DNA of 64,000 nucleotides from Tetraselmis striata (GCA_006384855.1 VCJN01001730.1:62001-126000), one strand, 5' to 3'; counted from the first letter of the stretch, positions 12,901 to 23,929 are shown. Numbers and translations: made by a program. The notes: generated by a model not told the origin, from the sequence alone.

Positions 12901-15010
12901 TACATGAATTACTTTTAGCAGCCCTCCGTATAGTTTGCTGCCCGACGACGCGAGCAGGCGCTACAGCGAGCATTCTTTGAAAAGCCCCGGTAGGGCTCCC
13001 CGGTCGTCGCATGATCCAAGGACCGCCAGAACCGGCCATCCCGCTCAGCCCCCTACCGCACCAGCGGGGCACGGGTCTTAGGGGGTTAAGGGGTGCAGCG
13101 CCCGCCACGTGGCGATGGGGGTGGTGCCGCCGGACCTGCCGCACCCAAGATCGCCCGCTCATGGTGCGCCGCTGCTTGGCGACGGGCGCCGAACCTCCTC
13201 AACTTCATTATATTGAAGGTGAGTACCGATGCTGCCGATGCTGCGCATATGTCTGCTATTCTGCTCGTCGATTTCTTTACCTGCCATGCAATACAATGCC
13301 GCATGCCATGTCATACGCATTCTCGCTTCTGAATTCACACGTACCACCGCCATGGTGACTGACAATCAGATATTTTCAATTACAATTACATGGTGAATGG
13401 AGGCCCATCATGGTGAATGGAGGCCCAACACGGGGAGGAAGTTTGTCGCACTCAATGCGGGACGCCGTGAGTCACATGGAACTGCTGCCTATGGTCTCCC
13501 TCGGCCATGAGCACATGGTTGACTGCCTCTACCCCCATGATACCATGCCTTTACCCCGGAGTCGGCGCGGAGGTAGAGGATCAAGTTGGGCTATAACCTA
13601 GGGCGCGGCGTGCCTTTCATTAAGCGCGTTCTGTTGAAATTATATCTCATCAATGCGCCCCCGACTGCGTGGCAAGTGGCATCCAACCATCAGCCCACTT
13701 GCCAGTCAGCCATCAACCGTCCGAAACATCATCAAGATGGCGATCCAGGAGCACCTAACTCAGCCCCGCAGGCTGCATTCGCATTGGTTGGCAAGATGCT
13801 GCTACCTGATCTCATCGCCGCCGTCGATTAGGCACCGACGGGCGCGCCAAGGACGTTCCCGCCCCAAACGCCGTCATGCGCCCAGACGGCTAGCCCGAGC
13901 ATGTCAACATGCAAAGCATGGCAGCTCATCAGCAGAATGCAAACCCCAGGGCTCAAGACATGTGCCACCTTTATTGACAAGACCATGCCCGCACATGTCG
14001 GCACCTCATGGGTTCCTCGGTGTGCGCGCGTCACTGCCACCATCCTCTTCGCCCTCATCCATGGTGGCGCAATTGGCGGCGACGAAGCCATCCGGATTCA
14101 GCAAGATGATGTCAATATGTAGGACAAGGAGGCAGCTGACAAGATGGACATAGCAACATTTGCTTCCCTAAAAAGGTCATAAGGTGCTACACCTCTTGCA
14201 TGGTCATGGTGCAACAGGTCCTCATCGGCGGTCGTCATGACATGGGCTTGAGTGCGACGACATGAAGGCCGCCAGCATCATCGGCTATACGTCTACACTA
14301 TACTACATCAGCGAGCTGGACGCGAAAGTTCCTTCCAAGGGCAAGATGCACGCCCTCCTAGCTCGTGATTTGAAGCTGCCAACGGTCCTCTATGTGATGA
14401 CTTTGAACGTTGCTGCTCGCCAGGCCACGCAGAACATGGGTGCCCCTCTCAGCGAGGCGTAGTCGATAAGACCACCTCCGGCCACCCTGCCCATGGCACC
14501 GGTCAACACCCTCCCCCTCTCCCCAAACCCCGTTACACTGCGTCACGGCCGTCACGGTGTCGCGGTTAGACGACGAAGCCCCCGTAGTGGGGTCGTCATA
14601 AAACACTACTTCGCACACGGAGTTTCTGTAGAATGGCGCGGGCCGGGTGATATGTTCGCTGCTAGCATCTTAGGAATGGCGGGAGTAGTCCCGCGCTGCT
14701 AGTATGAAACGCCGTGCCATAGTTAGTCGTAAATCGTTGCTCACTGGGGGCGGTACGCGCTAGCATTAGTTTATTGGTATTAGGCGGGTTGATATCATCA
14801 TGCGGATTGGATGCCCGACTAAATAATAAGAACCCATGATTTTTTCTCAGAAATGCGGTGCCAGCGAATTTTCTAAATTATCGTAAGGACATCGTGATGT
14901 ATTCGTCTGAAATTGGACCAATAAATGCATACCGCGTTCTTATTTTTTGTTCTTGCTAATAAACAAGTCGTAGGATCTGCATCGCCCGTATTATGTATTC
15001 TGGATATAGC
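9953..15010. other. Long gene-poor stretch
   Basis: No conserved protein, RNA gene or complete element was recognised. Open frames at 10.1-10.8, 11.8-12.2, 13.6-14.5 kb lack family motifs. A C-rich block (12249-12310) and the palindrome-like motif GATGTATTCGTCTGAAA near 14895, an inverted echo of the 8.2-9.95 kb element, are the only structure I can point to. Probably decayed transposon sequence. Confidence 0.45.
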
Positions 15011-15019
15011 GCGTATTCC

Positions 15020-15480
15020 TTTTCGCCCTCGGGACTACGGGTACAGTGGAAAACGACCGGTACTTGTGGCAACAGTGAAGCTGTTGCAGCATGTCTAACA
15101 TCTACGACATCTACGGCATAGATATCTACGACATCAACCGTTTTGGCAGGGATCCGTTTTGGCAGCGATTGGCAAATATCGATTCGCAGCGACGTAGGCA
15201 TATATTGAAAGTGATTGGCAGCTATCAATTGGCAGCAATTGGCAAATATCGATCTGCAACGACGATTGGCAGCGATTGGCAACTAATAACGACGTAGATA
15301 TCTACGACGGCAACCGTTCTGGCAACAAGCCGTGTTGGCAGCGATTAGCATATATCTACGACGTATATCTACGCTATCTACGTACGACAGCAACCGTTTT
15401 GGCAGCGATCCAATTAATACGGAAAGCCTTGGTTAGGCGACCCTCCGTTGATACAACAGTCATCTAGCAAATTGCCTAAA
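15020..15480. repeat. R1 repeat copy with internal amplification
   Basis: The ends match the R1 repeat (see 15811-15918): the left end has CGCCC-CGGGAC...CAGTG and the right end has ACGGAAAGCC-TTGG-TAGGCGAC followed by TCATCTAGCAAATTGCC. Between them the R1 strings TCTACGAC and GGCAGC are multiplied: ATCTACGAC and TTGGCAGCGATTGGCA recur many times in irregular order. The reading frame through it is low-complexity and not a gene. Confidence 0.6.
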
Positions 15481-15810
15481 GACATGTATTTGTTTTTACA
15501 ACAATTCTGTGACGATTTGCAGCATCAATAAAAATGCTGTCTCGTATAGTCGCTAAATACGCGATAATATATACGGATATATCCCGATATTCGGTATCCC
15601 TATGCGGCTATTCGTCCGATGACACACCGGGTCGCATCAGTGACCAATCTTTACCGGCATCAGCCGATAATCCTTTATACCCGTATTCCGAATAAATCAT
15701 CTTTCGCCAATTTATTTACACCCAATTTTATCCATATTATGCAACGACGCGCATGGGCGCCGCGATGATACTACAGGCGTCAAGAGTAACGAACGGGGGG
15801 GTCGTTTTTT

Positions 15811-15918
15811 TTTTCGCCCCCGGGACAGGACTGGCACCAGTGAAACCCTTGCAGCGTCTCTACGACGGCCGTTTAGGCAGCAATCCAGTTACGGAAAGCC
15901 CTGGGTAGGCGACGCTCC
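15811..15918 (+). repeat. R1 dispersed repeat, copy at 15.8 kb
   Basis: Shares about 100 nearly identical bases with 56110-56211 and about 65 with 24370-24445, starting at a T-rich run and CGGGACAGGACTGGCACCAG and ending TAGGCGACGCTCC. No coding potential. The T-rich leader before a GC-rich body may mark an insertion boundary. Confidence 0.8.
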
Positions 15919-16384
15919 TACTATATGAATTTCTCGTTTCCATAATTTCATCAAATTGATATGCGCACGCGGGCTCGCGTGTCGCCCGCCGACGCGGAGC
16001 ACCCGGGCTAAGTACAGGCGGATGTACGCACTCATTGCACATCGCCGCACATCGCTGACCGCACATCGCTGACCGCTGACCCCGCGGTGTGCCGCGATGT
16101 GCGGCACGACGGGCGGAGGTGTGGGCGGATGTAGGTGGTACGGTAGGTGGTAGGCGGTAGGTGGTGTTCGTAGGTGCGCGTTTTAATGCAGCCGCCCTAA
16201 CTGCTGATGATTGTGTAACGCCCCAGCACGCGCATGAAGTACGGGGTCGCCTCACGGTCACCGCCGCTCACCGTTGAATCAAGCGCGGACAGCCGCGCAC
16301 TCGCATCTGTGTTGCCTGCCGGTGGTGGGTTACATCCACCCCAACTCTCAACCCCCCCCCCGCCCCCCGCGCGCGGCAGCAGGC

Positions 16385-17880
16385 ATGCCGGCAAAGGGAT
16401 GGATAGCGAGTGTGTCGAAGGATGGCGTGTACACATGCAAGCACTGCCACGGCATCGTGACGGGTAGTAGTGAAAGGACGGCGCGAGAGCGGCACTTCCG
16501 GAAATACCCGAACTGTAGCCACTCGTTGAAGCGTGCGGCTAAGTTGCGCCGCAAGGCCGCCTTATCACAAGCAGCAGCAGCAGGGGCGGCAGCAGCAGCA
16601 GCAGCAACAGCAGCAACAAGCGCGGCAGCAGGAGTAGCTGCAGCCGTCGGAAACGGCCCGCCGGCGCCGGTCTCGGACGACGGCGGCTCGAAGGTGGACG
16701 ATGTGATGGGCGTGGGGGAGCACCCCGTTGGCGAAGACGGTATGGACATCGACGCGCCTGCGTGGCCGCCGGCGGGCGTCGAACCCGCGATGAGGGCGTG
16801 ATATGGAAAGGCGATCCCGGCGACTTCTACATGAAGGTCATCGCCAAGAAGTTCCGGGGAGTATGGCACTACGGCGTGATAACCGGCGTCGTTACCGAGT
16901 GGGTGTTGGAGGACTACGGCGGGGCGACCCAGTGGCGCGCTGTTTTCGAGGACGGTGACATTGTGGACCTTCTGCGTTCAGAGGTGAGTGGGCCCGGCCT
17001 GCGTGCTGGTGGCACCACTCAACTGCGGTTGTATGGAATCACACGCACCCGCCCGGTCGGCGTGGCAGGTTGTGGAGGCTATGGCGGCTGCCCAGGAGCA
17101 CCCCCCTGTGGATGCGGACGGGGAGGCTCGCTTGGTAACCGTCCATCAAGGCGATGACTTGTCCAGTGAATCACGCACCTTGCCCGGCGTGCGTTCAACA
17201 CAACCCGGCTGGCGGAGGCCAAGCAGAACACTGGCTGCCATGGCGTGTGCCATGTGCATGTGGTCCTGGGCTATGTCAGCATGATTAACCTCTTCCCCCT
17301 CGCGCCGTTCCACCTGTTTTTTTTTGGCTTGGGAAGGGACTTCTGGAGGAAATTTGTCACCGTGCAGGGCCACATTGGATTCCGAGCTATGAAGCAGGAA
17401 GACCGGCGCCAGGCTTTAGTCCCGATACCCAGCAACTTTGAACGCGGGTTGCGCCCTTCGTTTGCAGTGTCCAAGAATCGAAAGGTAACCCCCCCCCCCC
17501 CCCCCCCGGGCGTGGGCGTGGGCGTGGGCGTGGGCGTGACGGCATTCCCCTCCATGACTGCAGGGTCAGGCAAGGTGACGGTGCAGTCCGGCTGGGTCAT
17601 GGAGGACTGCTTGCACCACATGGAAACGTTTTCCATTCTTAACGCCGGTCCGCTGCTCGAGGAGGCCCGGGTGAAGGCGATCATGACCGAGAAGGAGCTT
17701 CGCGTCCCTAGGCGGTGCTTGGGCACATGTACAAGCGCATGCAAGGAGCTGCGTGGTTCGTCACGCGGTGGGGGTTGCAGAATGTGGTGACGGAGGAGGA
17801 CGGCCCCGAGCGCAAGGCGCAGGTGGACGCACTCACTAGGGAGGGGAGGACTCGATACCCCGCGCGGCGCCAAGGCGCGG
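16385..17880 (+). pseudogene. Broken BED-type zinc finger plus Tudor-like gene
   Basis: From the ATG at 16385 the frame encodes a BED-like finger (CKHC near residue 17, then HFRKYPNCSH) and a basic helix, an Ala/Thr/Gln low-complexity linker and an acidic stretch, then stops at 16799. The adjacent frame continues at once with a Tudor-like barrel: KKFRGVWHYGVITG, then WRAVFEDGDIVDLL, ending at a GTGAGT donor (16984). Likely later exons: 17069-17180 (VVEAMAAAQEH), about 17320-17486 (FWRKFVTVQGHIGF), about 17564-17700 (WVMEDCLHHMETF) and 17715 onward (MYKRMQGAAWFVTRWG). At least one frame break lies between finger and barrel, so I call it a pseudogene; an overlooked tiny intron is the alternative. 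BED fingers are typical of transposase-derived proteins, and the surroundings are repeats. Confidence 0.42.
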
Positions 17881-18090
17881 CGGCCGGGGCAGCGCGGCGC
17901 CAAGGCGCGGCGGCCGGGGCAGCGCGGCGCCAAGGCGCGGCGGCCGGGGCAGCGCGGCGCCAAGGCGCGGCGGCCGGGGCAGCGCGGCGCCAAGGCGCGG
18001 CGGCCGGGGCAGCGCGGCGCCAAGGCGCGGCGGCCGGGGCAGCGCGGCGCCAAGGCGCGGCGGCCGGGGCAGCGCGGCGCCAAGACAGCG
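17862..18090. repeat. 30-bp GC-rich minisatellite
   Basis: Seven consecutive identical 30-bp units (17862-18071) beginning GCGCGGCGCCAAGGCGCGGC plus a partial eighth. The unit length is a multiple of three, so every frame reads as a ten-residue repeat (for example RRQGAAAGAA). The perfect identity argues for recent expansion. It has no unique spacers, so it is not a CRISPR array. Confidence 0.95.
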
Positions 18091-18714
18091 CATACAGCGG
18101 AATCGGCGGAAAGGGATGCATTACAAGCTGTGGACGGCAGCCGCTGAAAACTATGCGGTCATGCCGCAACAACCCCAGCACTGGCTTCTGGATACCTCTG
18201 ATCTGGCTGACGGCGGCGGGCTGCGGGATGCAGGGCCGCATGACTGAGGTGGCGGTGCTGTGAGCCCGCAGAGTCTGCATGCGGCGGAGGCGGCGCAGCC
18301 GCATAGGCACTAGACAATGCTCTGAAGCGAGCCCCAATTGTCTGCCCAGCGCCTGCCCCAATGTAACGCACCAGCTTGGCAGCAATTGGCAGCTCTTTTG
18401 CCCCCCCCCCCCCCCCCCCTCCACCCCACAGACACACTACCAATACCAGTTTCTCATCCCGGCGGGCAGTTGATGCGTATACCCAGGCTTGTGCGTACGC
18501 GGTGCGGGGGGCGGGGGGGGGGGGGGGGGAATCACTATAGCTAAGCTAGTGATGTGAGATATGAGTGCAGCAACAGATATTTTGCAAGATATAATACGAT
18601 GGCATGCAAGCGGGTCCCCGCTCTTCCACAATCATTGGCCCTGCTCCCTCTTGCCCCGCCCCCGGTGCCCTTTAGCTGCTCTCAGCATCCCGAGTGGGAT
18701 GGGCGGGGCAGCGG

Positions 18715-19005
18715 TTGCTACCGAGTGAGGCGTAGCATCGTTTGCAGTAGGCAACGCAGCCTTTCCGGTGTGACGCCGCCTGGATGTAACCCAGCAGTAC
18801 GCGCAAAGTGCAAGTGCAAGCTGCTGATGGCGGGGATCCCGCGCGGGGGGGGGGGGGGGGGGGCAGCGGCTGTGGGATAGGCGCGGCAGCGGTTGCTACA
18901 GAGTGAGGCGTAGCATCGTTTGCAGTAGCAACGCAGCCTTTCCGGTTGCATAGTGTGACGCAGCCTGGATGTAACCCAGCAGTACGCGCAAAGTGCAAGT
19001 GTTAC
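18715..19005. repeat. Two-copy direct repeat
   Basis: About 95 bases starting GCAGCGGTTGCTAC and containing GAGTGAGGCGTAGCATCG recur at about 18715-18810 and 18890-19000, separated by a poly-G run (18845-18862). Each copy ends AGTACGCGCAAAGTGCAAG. No gene is implied. Confidence 0.85.
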
Positions 19006-19043
19006 ACGTCCGTGTGCCCCACCCAATGACATTGCGCCCGACC

Positions 19044-19673
19044 TCACTGACGGCATGTCTCGCTCTCCTTCAGCTCCTGGGCCGTCCGCCGCCTCACCCT
19101 GCGCACCCTACCAGCCGCGCGTGCCTTCTCGGAAGCCTCACACACGGCGGCGCGAGTCGCGTCGTGGAACGCGTCCCTGACATGGCGGAACTCCGCCCTC
19201 ACCGTGGCCGTGGTCGGGCAGAGGACTGCCCGCTGATGGGTCGCCATGCATGGGTACTTGGGGCCGCACAAAGCCGGGGTGCCGTCGCAGCAACACTCCC
19301 AGTCCGTCCGTTGGCCGCAGTCCACGCATGACGGGCGTCCGGCCAGGACACGCACATGATAGTGCATGTGGCCGCCTCCCGCCACTGCTCGTAGTGCTCC
19401 GGTCAACATGGCGACGAGCAAGTCGGCATGTCCCGCAGGTGGCTGCGGGGCGGGTGGCGCGAGCGCAGCCTCGCTCGCCTCGACAACCCCCTCAGCCCGA
19501 TCAGTCGCCTCGACCACGGCCTCCTCCGCCTCCTGACGCGGCGCACCAGGCGCATCATCGTCGCCTGGCAGGGCGTCCCCCCCCGCAACGGCGCCGTCGG
19601 CGGTGGCCGACGCCGTCGTGGCGGGGTGTTGTGAGGAGGTGGCCCTAGACATAGGTGGGGCCGGCACCGCCAT
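19044..19673 (-). CDS. Hypothetical protein with cysteine-rich zinc motif
   Basis: Open frame from the ATG at 19673 to the TGA at 19044 (about 209 residues). The N-terminal half is acidic and Ala/Pro-rich. The C-terminal half has CVDCGQRTDWECCCDG...LCGPKYPCMATH, a cysteine-histidine cluster with spacing reminiscent of the zinc-binding tail of piggyBac-type transposases, then a basic end. No DDD catalytic core is seen upstream, so if it is related it is a remnant or a domesticated tail. The family assignment is an inference from spacing only; the frame could also be a GC-rich chance frame. Confidence 0.35.
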   Translation of the reverse strand: MAVPAPPMSRATSSQHPATTASATADGAVAGGDALPGDDDAPGAPRQEAEEAVVEATDRAEGVVEASEAALAPPAPQPPAGHADLLVAMLTGALRAVAGGGHMHYHVRVLAGRPSCVDCGQRTDWECCCDGTPALCGPKYPCMATHQRAVLCPTTATVRAEFRHVRDAFHDATRAAVCEASEKARAAGRVRRVRRRTAQELKESETCRQ

Positions 19674-19745
19674 GTGTTGCTCCACATGCGGTGCGGTTCC
19701 TGACGCGACAGCTCCGTCGCACCAGTACCGGCGCCGGCACCCCAC

Positions 19746-20522
19746 GCACGCCTGCTGGGCTTACCACCAACCGGCATGTTTCCTTTGGGAGGCGGTTCAT
19801 CCGCGTCGGAGGTGAGCGGCGGTGCCTGTGTGGGTGTGGATACTGCCCGGCCATTAGGGCTCCCGCCGCCTGTCGCTCCGCCGACCCACGCCGCGGCGTG
19901 TGCTGCGCCCCGCATAGTCGCCTCGAATATAATATACATGACGCGGGGACGGGGGGGGATTCGTGCGTTTCGTATGTCGGCGGAAAGGCGTGCGAAGCTG
20001 CGGCTGGCGAAGGTGGTGGAAGTAAGCGTGGCGGCGTCGGCGGCGTATTACCGTGCGTGCATGCGTGCGCAACCCCGCGGCAGCAAGCGCCGGACTCGGC
20101 GTGTGCCAGCGGCAGAGCTGCGAAGCCATGGACACGGTACGGGATGCCAAGTCTGGCTAAGCAACTGCCGAGGCTGGCGGCTTAACCCCCATGTCCGGCG
20201 GTTGAGGGACGGAAAGTGCGTAGAAGTTGATCGGGAAAGCGGGCATATAAGCCTGGCTGTGCTAGGTTCCTATTAAGTAATGGCGGTTTGTGCTAAGTAA
20301 TTCTTAGGGGTAGACCATGCAGCGCAGGTAGGGGGCGGTATAAATGAGGCCGGGCACATATACTGCTCCACGAAACGACACTGTCGCACGTGTTGAATAG
20401 ACCCCCCCCCCCCCCCCCCCCCCGCCGGGTCGGCCCGCCAGGTCGGCCCGCCGACCCGCCACGGCATGTAATATTTGTCATGCATCGCCGGGGTATGTGT
20501 GAGTGGATGCCCCGCCGCCACA

Positions 20523-20553
<31 letters not shown>

Positions 20554-20680
20554 ATTTACACTTGTGCACTCATAAAGTTTGGGCTGGTTTCGGAGCAATA
20601 CATGTACGTATGTATATACATACAATGGAACGTAGGACCTGCGCGGAAAGAGGGGGGGCTGGCGGAATGCGTTGGGGGTG
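19746..20680. other. No gene recognised; two long poly-C tracts
   Basis: Poly-C runs at about 20402-20423 and 20523-20553 dominate. The motif TGGTTTCGGAGCA appears at 20585. Open frames here are proline- or glycine-rich products of the homopolymers. Confidence 0.5.
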
Positions 20681-20710
20681 CGTAGAGTAGCGTGTTGGTG
20701 AGATTCGGGG

Positions 20711-21790
20711 TGCATCGGACGCCGGATGCCCATCCACCCAGCGTAAAAGACGCCTACGTAATATTCACACTATATATATTCACACGCAAATGTGTGAAAA
20801 CCGGACATTCCGTGCCGGATGGGTGGGAATACGGCGTCCGATGCAGCCAAAACCCCAGCAACACGCTATTCTGTGCACCGCCAATGCACTCCGCCAGCAC
20901 CGCCTCATTCTCTGTCGATTTCGAAAACGCCTTCACATTACCCACCGCTAATTGCAATTGCCACCGTGTAATGTTGTCACGATGTGCGCACACAACAACA
21001 CTTACTACCGGTTCCGACGCGGATGGAGGCGAGGCTTGCGGAGTGCGTTGGGGGTGCGTAGAGTAGCGTGCTGCAAATAATTGGGGTGCATCGGACGCCG
21101 GATGCCCACCCACCCGGCGTAAAAGACGCGTAATATTCACACTTTATTAACACACAAATGTGTGAAAACCGGACATTCCGTGCCGGATGGGTGGGAATAC
21201 GGCGTCCGATGCAGCCAAAACCCCAGCAACACGCTATTCTGTGCACCGCCAATGCACTCCGCCAGCACCGCCACATTCTCCGTCGATTTCGAAAACGCCT
21301 TCACATTGTCCACCGCTAATTGCAATTGCCACCGTGTAATGTTGTCACGATGTGCGCACACAACAACACTTACTACCGGTTCCGACGCGGATGGAGGCGA
21401 GGCTTGCGGAGTGCGTTGGGGGTGCGTAGAGTAGCGTGCTGCAAATAATTGGGGTGCATCGGACGCCGGATGCCCATCCACCCGGCGTAAAAGACGCGTA
21501 ATATTCACACTGCTTTATTAACACACAAATGTGTGAAAACCGGACATTCCGTGCCGGATGGGTGGGAATACGGCGTCCGATGCAGCCAAAACCCCAGCAA
21601 CACGCTATTCTGTGCACCGCCAATGCACTCCGCCAGCACCGCCTCATTCTCTGTCGATTTCGACAACGCCTTCACATTATCCACCGCTAATTGCAATTGC
21701 CACCGTGTAATGTTGTCACGATGTGCGCACACAACAACACTTACTAGCGCGCTACCGGTTCCGACGCGGATGGAGGCGAGGCTTGCGGAG
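20711..21790. repeat. Tandem repeat, three copies of about 370 bp
   Basis: Copies start at the string TGCATCGGACGCCGGATGCC at 20711, 21087 and 21455 (periods 376 and 368). Within each copy the start is answered about 105 bp later by its inverse, GGCGTCCGATGCA, so each unit opens with a long imperfect hairpin; its loop region holds TAATATTCACAC and, a few bases on, GTGTGAA. The remaining 230 bp are nearly identical between copies. The identical open frames on both strands follow from the repeat itself. Confidence 0.93.
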
Positions 21791-23529
21791 TGCACTTGCG
21801 GTGCACAGACTAGCGGGAGACTAGACCCATTGTCGCTTATTTACAAGCACGGGCGGTGCTGCCAGACCTGATCGTCTACGGCCGATATAATATTCACACT
21901 ATATTAACATCGGTGCACACCGCCGCACACCGCCGCACACCGCCGCACAACGCTGCGCGCGCACATTCGTCGCACACATTATCCCGGATTCACTCGCCGT
22001 ATCCATTACGCCGTGCTACTTCAACAATAAACATTGCGAAATTACACCGACACAATGCCGCACCGACTAGCTCTTGACAATACGTGCATATAAATAGTAG
22101 TGGCGCGCTGCTCCTCGCCTCCGATGTGTCGTTGACTGCTGCGGAAGGCGGTCGTCGACTGGGTGTTAGTTTCTCCACCTCGGCCGCCCCCCCCCCCCCC
22201 CCCCCTTCACCGCTCACAGCGCCATGGCCGACCTCGCCCCCCCGGGCAAAAGTGGGCGGCGAGCCTTGTTGTCTCGCGTGTCCGCGCCGCCGGCATCGAG
22301 GAGGACGAGAAAGACATGAGGAAACCCGTGACAAGGTGGGCGCGCAACAAAACACTCCATCCTCCGCATTAGCACGCACCCACTCGTGGCTAACTTGTGC
22401 CGCGCGCAGGTTCGTCCGGGAGCGCCGTAAGGCCCACCTCAACGCCAAGGCTTCCACAGTGCCAGCGGCGCAACTCGTGGTGGCCGAGGAGGCCGCATCC
22501 TCAGCCGCTTAAAGGCGAAACGATTGTGGCTTGTTGTGGGTGTCTGGGCACAGGGGGCGTCCCGACGCCAAGGTAAGGAAGCTCATGGCGGCGTCGTCGA
22601 CGGCACAGCCTCCCGGGGTGGTGAAGACACTGACGGATGACAAGAAGCGGAAGAGGCCAGTGAAGAAACGCCGAGGTAAGAAACTGACGGTCGCGGAGTC
22701 GGAGGCGGAGTCGGAGGCGCAGGCGGAGGCGGAGGCGGAGGCAGCGAGATCGTCGAAGCGGAGGGTCCCCCGGGCACGCAAGAACAAGAACAAGCAGTAG
22801 CCCCCGCCCCCTTTACCCCCCCCCCCCCCCCCAGGCGGGAGCGGCTGGCGGCGAGGGGGGGCGGGGGGGGCGGGGCGGGCGTGGTCCCCCCGCCCCCGCA
22901 CCCCCCCCCCCCCCCCCCCGTCGGGCCACATCCCCCGATGGCAGCTGTCGCGAATATTGTAATTCAAACATTCTTCGGCAAACCGCTGCCTGCCCCCGCC
23001 CTCCCCCTCGCGAATATTTATGTAACGTGAGCACTCTTTGGCAAAACATGGCAGCCAAACCGCCCATCTGATGACCTTTGATCGGACGGCTGGCAGGCCC
23101 GATCAGCAGTACTAGTACTACAAATTCCCCAGTGTTACCAAGTACGTACGGCTGCGATTTGCGCTCCCATGTACTAATAGTCGTAGTTATCCACAGGACG
23201 ACTAGGGTTCGTACTAGATACCCGGTACCGGCGTAATAAATATATCGCGTACTACCCGGTACTACACGGACAACCTTGTACCTTGTACGTCAGTGCCATG
23301 TACGCTTCACCGGGCTGGTACGACTACCAGAATGATGACAAAAAGGATTTATCGCCCGCCGGCAATAACGCCGGATGTACTCGCACGTAACTGGATGGAC
23401 GTGCCGCCACCAGCAGCAGCCTTCACGGATAAATAATAGTCGCTAGTAGTAGTGCTTCGTCACCTGTATGTCACATCTGAATCTCACAGTGTATATAGCC
23501 ATATATCCGGCTCACGGGCAGCCGAGTAC
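21791..23529. other. Repeat-flanking region with weak coding signal
   Basis: A poly-C tract (22189-22205) and C/G-rich blocks (22810-22920) break up the sequence. The only frame with some protein character is listed separately at 22585. The motif TAATATTCACAC of the neighbouring tandem repeat recurs near 21888. Confidence 0.4.
22585..22800 (+). CDS. Possible terminal exon of a basic protein
   Basis: From the ATG at 22585 the frame encodes about 71 residues, extremely rich in Lys, Arg and Glu (KKRKRPVKKRRGKK, an alternating Glu-Ala run, then RARKNKNK). It looks like a nuclear localisation tail. A preceding open segment ending at 22512 (RRFVRERRKAHLNAK) could be another exon, but I cannot fix a splice junction. 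There is no recognisable domain. Confidence 0.22.
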   Translation: MAASSTAQPPGVVKTLTDDKKRKRPVKKRRGKKLTVAESEAESEAQAEAEAEAARSSKRRVPRARKNKNKQ

Positions 23530-23710
23530 CGGTAAAAGTAAAGAAAAGTTCGCCCCGGGTCATCGGCCGAAGCCGCCCCATCAGCACTTGACCTCTTGCG
23601 CCAACTACACTCGTAGGTCTGGCATAGCCCATAGACCATCGCCTCATTCGAACCCCGAAGGGCTAATGCATCAACCGGGTAAACCCAACCAAGACACCCC
23701 GGGACGATAC
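23530..23710 (+). repeat. tRNA-derived SINE candidate, copy 2
   Basis: Homologous to 3780-3965, with the same box A-like TGGCATAGCCCA (23620-23631) and box B-like CATTCGAACCC (23645-23655), and the same upstream AAGTTCGCCCCGGGTCATCG. Confidence 0.5.
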
Positions 23711-23724
23711 TGCCGAAAATACGT

Positions 23725-23790
23725 CGGCCAGGAATCGATACCCGGACCTCTCGCGTAGGAGACGACCGCTCAACCGAGCGGACAAGGGAT
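23725..23790 (-). other. tRNA-like sequence (degenerate)
   Basis: On the minus strand the segment shows a D-arm-like hairpin CGCTC-GGTT-GAGCG, an anticodon-arm-like TCTC...GAGA and a T-arm-like GGTATCGATTCC, in tRNA order. The acceptor stem cannot be closed and the T loop carries an extra base, so it is a tRNA-derived repeat head and not a working tRNA gene. Confidence 0.4.
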
Positions 23791-23929
23791 GTACCTTGTT
23801 AAAAAAAGCCGAGTACCGGTATAATGCGTTGTGCGAGTATCGATCACGGGCAGCCGAGTATCGGTACGAGTACACCTAACATTCCATCCATCCCGTCCCA
23901 TCCATGGACAACTAATCCGATCTCCGGGC

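Noticed and set aside
15091..15297. Low-complexity frame rich in Tyr-Asp-Ile
   Set aside because: Product of the amplified TCTACGAC motif of the R1 repeat.
17862..18090. Regular 30-bp repeat as a possible CRISPR array
   Set aside because: Units are head to tail without spacers, and the genome is eukaryotic.
20760..20775. TAATATTCAC as a geminivirus-type nick site
   Set aside because: The nonamer differs from TAATATTAC and no Rep gene is present; kept only as a structural remark.
20711..21871. Three near-identical open frames of 90-128 codons on both strands as a gene family
   Set aside because: Their identity follows from the tandem DNA repeat; frames on both strands are equally conserved and match no protein family.
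23725..23790. A functional tRNA gene on the minus strand
   Set aside because: Acceptor stem not closable and the T-arm has an inserted base; better explained as a tRNA-derived repeat.
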